Positions 59,798-64,000 of a stretch of 64,000 nt of DNA are shown in pieces. The translations under genes and the position numbers were made by a program. Under the pieces are notes generated by a model. The model worked only from the letters and a program-made list of their open reading frames with translations. It did no database searches and had not been told where the DNA came from. The first letter of the stretch is position 1; the number at the start of each line of letters is the position of its first letter. Source of the stretch: Mycolicibacter sp. MU0083 (GTDB lineage Bacteria > Actinomycetota > Actinomycetes > Mycobacteriales > Mycobacteriaceae); contig NZ_OY726394.1 of the NCBI RefSeq assembly GCF_963378075.1, forward strand, positions 1,426,001-1,490,000, written 5' to 3'.

Positions 59798-61332
59798 CCG
59801 CGGTTGAGCCGGGCGAACATCCCCTTCTGCGTCTTGTAGAGCCTGGCGAACTCGGCGAACAGCCGGTCGTATGTGGTGCGGTTGTCGGCCAGCGGTTCGA
59901 AGACGCCGTCCAGCGGGATCAGATCGCGCAACTCGTCGCGTTGCAGTTCGCCCATACCGATCCCGGCGAACAGCGCCGCGCCGCGTAACTGCGCGTTCAA
60001 CGGATCGGCGACCCGCTCGCAGGTGCGGCCGGTGACGTCGGCGATGATCTGACACCACAGGTCCGATCGCGCCCCGCCGCCGATGATCCGGACCGCCCCG
60101 GCATTGGGGGCGAAGCGGTCCACGAACTGCAGCAGCCAGCGACTGTTGTAGGCCACCCCCTCGAGTACCGCGCGTACCAGGTCACCGCGGGTGGTGGCCA
60201 GCGAGAGGTTGTGGAAGCCGCCACGCGCATGGCGGTCGTCGATCGGGGAGCGTTCGCCCTTGAGCCACGGGGTGAAGATCACGCCGTTGGATCCGGCCGG
60301 TGCGCCGGCCGCCAGCGCGGTCAGGGCGTCGTAATCGAGATCGCTGAAAAGTGTGTCGCGCAACCACTCCAGCGCGCGACCGGCGGTGTCCTGCATGTCG
60401 ACCAGCAGGTACGACGACGGGTCGAGCCCGGCGACGGTGGCCAGCTGATGCAGTGCATCGGTCTTCTTCGACGTCATCGGAGCGCTGATCCACGAGGTGG
60501 TGGAGATGGCCAGGTGCAACTCGCCGGGCCGGATGGCACCGGCACCCACGGCGGCGGCGTGCATATCGGTGGTACCGGTGACCACTTGCGCCGCAGGCGA
60601 TATGCCGAGTTCGGCGGCCACCGCCGGTGTCACCGGGCCGACGATCGATCCGGTCGGCACCAGCGGCGGCAGCTTCGTGCGGTCGACGCCGGATCGGCGC
60701 ACCAGCACGTCGTCGTAGTCCAGTACGGCCAGCTTCCGGTTATCGGTGAGCCACGAGCCGATCATCGACGCCCGGGACGCCGCGGGTCGCCCGGTGAAAC
60801 ACATGGTCAGGTAGTCCACCGGCTCCAGCAGCCAGCGGGTCTTGGCGAAGACGGCCGGGTCGCCGTGCTGCAGGTACAGCATGTGTCCGACCGGGTCGTC
60901 GCCGCTGGGCGACGGGATACCGCCGTTGCGGCGCAACCAGCTCAGCAGCACCCGCGGTCGGTAGCCTGCCACCGGGCCGCCGAATGCCTTGCGGCTGTAG
61001 GGCGCTCCGCGGGTGTCCATCCACATCACGCATGGGCCCACCGGACGCCCGTCGACGCCCACCGGCACGGTGCTGGCCCATTGCCCGGTGATCGACACCG
61101 CGGCCACCTGTTCGCCGCGCACGCCGCTGTCGGCCAGTCCGCGGCGAGTGGCGTCGCAGATGATCTCCCACCACCGGCTCGCGTCCTGAACCGCCGCGCC
61201 GCCCGGCCCGTACTCACTGGTCACCGCGATGTGGTCCGACCACAGCACCGTGCCGTTCAACGACACGAATCCGACCTTGGGGCCGCCGGTGCCGAGGTCT
61301 ACGGCCAGGACGACGCGGTCCGCTCGGGTCAT
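59794..61332 (-). CDS. FGGY-family carbohydrate kinase
   Basis: 512 residues. Actin-like ATPase fold: LAVDLGTGGPKVGFVS (phosphate 1), VTGTTDMHAAAVGAGA (phosphate 2) and IIGGGARSDLWCQIIADV (adenosine site). FGGY kinases phosphorylate pentoses, pentuloses, glycerol and related polyols; xylulokinase is closest by eye but the substrate is not readable. ATG 61332 overlaps the stop of the PLP lyase gene, so the two form a bicistronic unit. It is not in the corresponding M. tuberculosis interval (cfp2-hrcA). Confidence 0.8.
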   Translation of the reverse strand: MTRADRVVLAVDLGTGGPKVGFVSLNGTVLWSDHIAVTSEYGPGGAAVQDASRWWEIICDATRRGLADSGVRGEQVAAVSITGQWASTVPVGVDGRPVGPCVMWMDTRGAPYSRKAFGGPVAGYRPRVLLSWLRRNGGIPSPSGDDPVGHMLYLQHGDPAVFAKTRWLLEPVDYLTMCFTGRPAASRASMIGSWLTDNRKLAVLDYDDVLVRRSGVDRTKLPPLVPTGSIVGPVTPAVAAELGISPAAQVVTGTTDMHAAAVGAGAIRPGELHLAISTTSWISAPMTSKKTDALHQLATVAGLDPSSYLLVDMQDTAGRALEWLRDTLFSDLDYDALTALAAGAPAGSNGVIFTPWLKGERSPIDDRHARGGFHNLSLATTRGDLVRAVLEGVAYNSRWLLQFVDRFAPNAGAVRIIGGGARSDLWCQIIADVTGRTCERVADPLNAQLRGAALFAGIGMGELQRDELRDLIPLDGVFEPLADNRTTYDRLFAEFARLYKTQKGMFARLNRG

Positions 61333-62729
61333 AGCGGCGGCAGTGACTGCTGAGTGTCGAGCATCTGCTCCATGAAGCCTTCGATGAACTGAGCCGCCTC
61401 GTCGGTCATGCCGCCGGGCACGCCGCCGTAAACCGCTGCGCTGACCGGTGTCTCACCGGCCGCGGTCTTGGCTTTGGCGTATTCCACCGCCTCGGCCAGG
61501 TCGGCGGCGAACGCCTCGACGACACCGGGCTGGGTCTGCGGCCGGGTGACCGCCATGTGGATGGCGTTGGGGTACTGCTGACCGTTGAACCGCCAGCCCT
61601 TGGGTTTCATCGCGTCGGAGATGTGGTAGACGTCGAACTCCTCGGAGCGGAAGCTGAAGCAGAACGTCGGCGATCCGATGATCGTCAACTCTGGGTGACT
61701 GCGCACCGCCTCCTGCATCGTCGCCGCCGTCTCGAAGATCGCCTTCGCATAGTTGCGGTAGCCCTCCCGGCCCAGCTGCACCATCGATGCCCATGCGGCT
61801 GCGATCAGCCCGCCCGAACGGGAACCCTCGATGCCCGGCGACATGTACTTGCCGCCGGTCCAGTCCGGCAGGAAGAAGTACTGCGCATTGCGGTAGGCCT
61901 TGTCGCGGAACATCAGGGTCGACGCGCCCTTCAAGGCGTAGCCGTACTTGTGATTGTCCGCCGAGATGCTGGTGACGCCGGGCACCCGGAAATCAAACAG
62001 TGGCACCGCGTCCCCGTAACCGAGTTCGTCGGCGAACGGCAGCACGAAGCCGCCCAGGCAGCCGTCGACGTGCAGGCCCACGCCGCGTTCCAGGGCGATC
62101 CTGCCCAGCTCGGGGATCGGGTCGACGGTGCCGTAGCCGTAGTTGCAGGCCGAACCCATGATCGCGATGGTGTTCTCGTCGATGTTGGCGGCGACCCAGT
62201 CGACGTCGACCTGGGCGGTCTGCGGGTCGATCGGGGCCTTGCGCAGCTCGATGCCGAACAGGTGGCAGCCCTTATCGAAGGCCGGGTGGCCGGTCTCGGG
62301 CTTGATGAAGTTCGGCCGGGTGACACCGCGTTGCTTGGCGGCGTACTCGCGGTAGGCCAGCAGCGCGTGGATGATGCTGCCGGTGCCGCCGGTGGTGATC
62401 ATCCCGACCGGCTCACCGTCGGTGACGGCGTCGGCGTGCATCAGGTCCAGCGCCATCGCGATCACCTCGCCCTCGAACTTGGTCGCCGACGGGCAGATGT
62501 CACGCTGCAGCACGTTCACGTGGGCGAACAGCCCGAACGCCTCGTCGAGGAAGCGGTAGTGCTCGTGGTCGCCGCAGTACATGGTCCCGGACACCTTGCC
62601 GGTCTCCCAGGTGGGATCCTCGGCGCGCGCCATCTCCCGCAGTTCCGCGAGCACCTCGTCGCGCGGGCGCCCGTGTTCGGGCAGCGTGCGGTTGACGGTG
62701 AAGCGGTCGGTATAGGGAAAGTCGGACAT
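61329..62729 (-). CDS. PLP-dependent lyase, sphingosine-1-phosphate lyase-like
   Basis: 466 residues, group II PLP decarboxylase fold. [23 protein letters not shown] and [14 protein letters not shown], with the PLP-binding Lys261, match sphingosine-1-phosphate lyases and related glutamate-decarboxylase-like enzymes. Characterised relatives split phosphorylated amino alcohols into aldehyde and phosphoethanolamine, but a decarboxylase or sugar-phosphate aldolase role is possible here. ATG 62729 with AAAGGAA seven bases upstream is used; the open frame extends further. No membrane helix is evident, unlike the eukaryotic enzyme. Confidence 0.75.
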   Translation of the reverse strand: MSDFPYTDRFTVNRTLPEHGRPRDEVLAELREMARAEDPTWETGKVSGTMYCGDHEHYRFLDEAFGLFAHVNVLQRDICPSATKFEGEVIAMALDLMHADAVTDGEPVGMITTGGTGSIIHALLAYREYAAKQRGVTRPNFIKPETGHPAFDKGCHLFGIELRKAPIDPQTAQVDVDWVAANIDENTIAIMGSACNYGYGTVDPIPELGRIALERGVGLHVDGCLGGFVLPFADELGYGDAVPLFDFRVPGVTSISADNHKYGYALKGASTLMFRDKAYRNAQYFFLPDWTGGKYMSPGIEGSRSGGLIAAAWASMVQLGREGYRNYAKAIFETAATMQEAVRSHPELTIIGSPTFCFSFRSEEFDVYHISDAMKPKGWRFNGQQYPNAIHMAVTRPQTQPGVVEAFAADLAEAVEYAKAKTAAGETPVSAAVYGGVPGGMTDEAAQFIEGFMEQMLDTQQSLPPL

Positions 62730-62751
62730 GCGTTCCTTTCTGACTGCATCC

Positions 62752-62815
62752 CCCGAACGTGCGTAGATGTACAGCAAACACGGCGTGTCGGTGTGCAGAC
62801 ACGCACGGTTGCCCC
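62752..62815. repeat. Palindromic dispersed repeat, copy B
   Basis: CGAACGTGCGT at 62754-62764 and ACGCACGGTTG at 62801-62811 are imperfect inverted arms around a centre with CAAACACGGCGTGTCGG. It aligns with copy A at 31211-31278 over both arms (GTGCGT / GCAGACACGCACG) and the centre. It lies between the divergent lyase and hrcA genes. Confidence 0.6.
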
Positions 62816-62846
62816 GGGACGTAGCCCAGAAAGTAATCTAGTGCGT

Positions 62847-63890
62847 ATGGGTGTGGCCGACGACCGTCGCTTCGAGGTACTGCGTGCCATCGTGGCGGAC
62901 TTCGTCGCCACGAAGGAACCGATCGGCTCCAAGACACTGGTGGAGCGCCACAACCTCGGGGTTTCGCCGGCCACCGTCCGCAACGACATGGCCGTGCTGG
63001 AGGCCGAGGGCTACATCGCCCAGCCGCACACCAGCTCCGGGCGGATTCCCACCGAGAAGGGCTACCGGGAGTTCGTCGACCGCATCGACGAAGTCAAACC
63101 GCTGTCGGCCGCCGAGCGGCGGGCGATCCTGTCGTTCCTGGACTCCGGCGTCGACCTCGATGACGTGCTGCGCCGTGCGGTACGCACCCTGGCGCAGCTG
63201 ACCCGCCAGGTGGCGGTCGTGCAGTACCCGACGCTGTCGGTGTCCACGGTGCGGCACCTCGAGGTGATCGCGTTGACCCCGGCCCGGTTGCTGCTGGTGG
63301 TCATCACCGACTCGGGTCGGGTGGACCAACGCATCGTCGAACTCGGCGACGCGATCGACGAGCACCAGCTCAGCCAGCTGCGCGAGCTGCTCGGCGCGGC
63401 GCTGGAGGGCAAGCGGATCTCGGCTGCCTCCACCGCCGTCGCAGAGCTCGCCGGGCACCTCGACGGGCGCAGCGGGCTGTCGCCCGGCCTGGCGAACGCG
63501 GTGGGCCGCTCGGCGACGGTGCTGCTGGAATCGCTGGTCGAACACCGCGAAGAACGCCTGCTGCTGGGCGGCACCGCCAACCTGACCCGCAACGCCGCCG
63601 ACTTCGGCAACTCGCTGCGGTCGGTGCTGGAAGTCCTCGAGGAGCAGGTCGTGGTGCTGCGGCTGCTCGCCGTGCAGCAAGAGGCCGGTAAAGTCACGGT
63701 GCGTATCGGTCACGAGACCGAGGCACAGGAGATGGCCGGCGCGTCGGTGGTGTCCACCGCGTACGGTTCTCAGGGCACCGTGTACGGGGGCATGGGAGTG
63801 CTGGGCCCCACCCGGATGGACTATCCGGGAACTATTGCCAGTGTCGCAGCCGTTGCGATGTACATCGGTGAAGTGCTCGGGGCTCGCTGA
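62847..63890 (+). CDS. hrcA: Heat-inducible transcription repressor HrcA
   Basis: 347 residues. Winged-helix start ([20 protein letters not shown], then [19 protein letters not shown]) and the C-terminal [21 protein letters not shown] signature of HrcA. It represses groE/dnaK-type genes through CIRCE elements. ATG 62847 matches the family start; the open frame upstream is antisense to the lyase. I did not find a convincing CIRCE palindrome immediately upstream. dnaJ2 follows 33 bases later. Confidence 0.96.
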   Translation: MGVADDRRFEVLRAIVADFVATKEPIGSKTLVERHNLGVSPATVRNDMAVLEAEGYIAQPHTSSGRIPTEKGYREFVDRIDEVKPLSAAERRAILSFLDSGVDLDDVLRRAVRTLAQLTRQVAVVQYPTLSVSTVRHLEVIALTPARLLLVVITDSGRVDQRIVELGDAIDEHQLSQLRELLGAALEGKRISAASTAVAELAGHLDGRSGLSPGLANAVGRSATVLLESLVEHREERLLLGGTANLTRNAADFGNSLRSVLEVLEEQVVVLRLLAVQQEAGKVTVRIGHETEAQEMAGASVVSTAYGSQGTVYGGMGVLGPTRMDYPGTIASVAAVAMYIGEVLGAR

Positions 63891-63923
63891 TCTCCGGTCG
63901 GTAGAAGTTGGGAAGGTTCACGG

Positions 63924-64000
63924 GTGGCACGCGACTATTACGGACTGCTGGGCGTCGATAAGGACGCCAGCGACACCGAGCTGAAGCGCGCATATCGCAA
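63924..64000 (+). CDS. dnaJ2: Chaperone DnaJ2, N-terminal fragment (cut by window edge)
   Basis: GTG at 63924, preceded by GGGAAGG, opens [19 protein letters not shown], then KRAYR, the first helices of a J domain. The frame runs off the window end. The order hrcA-dnaJ2 is conserved in mycobacteria. DnaJ2 delivers clients to DnaK. Confidence 0.92.
   Translation, partial: MARDYYGLLGVDKDASDTELKRAYR

Noticed and set aside
61557..62846. Upstream extension of the hrcA reading frame
   Set aside because: Antisense to the PLP lyase; HrcA homology begins exactly at ATG 62847.
62821..62850. CIRCE operator upstream of hrcA
   Set aside because: TCTAGTGCG resembles part of a CIRCE half-site but no matching second half (GAGTGCTAA-like at nine-base spacing) is present.

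Overview
The window is high-GC DNA from a mycobacterium. Ribosomal protein S20, LepA, HolA, HrcA and DnaJ2 frame it, and it carries mycobacterial genes (lppR, rpfD, cfp2, mycobactin mbt genes, irtAB, IdeR boxes). The backbone order holA-rpsT-RNase Z-like-CBS-PemK-like-lepA-lppR-trehalase-subI/cysTWA-che1/cysH/nirA-Rv2390c-like-rpfD-hemN-mbt-cfp2-hrcA-dnaJ2 matches, in inverted orientation, the Rv2413c-Rv2373c segment of M. tuberculosis as I remember it. It is probably an environmental, non-tuberculous species; the several small secreted orphans remind me of the M. terrae group, but that is only a guess.

Positions 1-9.6 kb are housekeeping: the end of holA, rpsT, an RNase Z-like hydrolase, a CBS protein, a PemK-like protein, two secreted orphans, lepA (apparently using an ATC start), lppR and a GH15 trehalase. 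Positions 9.7-17.5 kb hold assimilatory sulfur metabolism: the sulfate ABC transporter subI-cysT-cysW-cysA1 and, convergently, nirA-cysH-che1. Each operon is preceded by a probable leaderless short ORF ending in cysteine codons, followed by a sequence that can pair with the Shine-Dalgarno region, which fits cysteine-responsive attenuation. Positions 17.6-20.6 kb hold an Rv2390c-like gene, rpfD, hemN/hemW, a small secreted Gly/Cys-rich protein and a CsoR-family (CstR-like) repressor.

Positions 20.6-59.2 kb form one mycobactin supercluster. mbtA is followed by a 1714-residue iterative type I PKS with domains KS-AT-TH/DH-KR-ACP, which looks like a 6-methylsalicylate synthase. Divergent from mbtA is mbtB, which lacks a thioesterase domain. 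The mbt-2/iron-uptake block mbtL-mbtM-mbtN / mbtK / irtA-irtB lies next, with two small accessory genes, followed by mbtT-mbtC-mbtD-mbtE-mbtF-mbtG-mbtH. At least five IdeR-type iron boxes punctuate it. No mbtI (chorismate-derived salicylate synthase) is present in the window. The inference is that this strain caps mycobactin with polyketide-derived 6-methylsalicylate. MbtE also has a second full C-A-PCP module with an atypical adenylation pocket, so the scaffold may differ from classical mycobactin.

Positions 59.3-64 kb hold cfp2, an accessory FGGY kinase / sphingosine-phosphate-lyase-like pair, hrcA and the start of dnaJ2.
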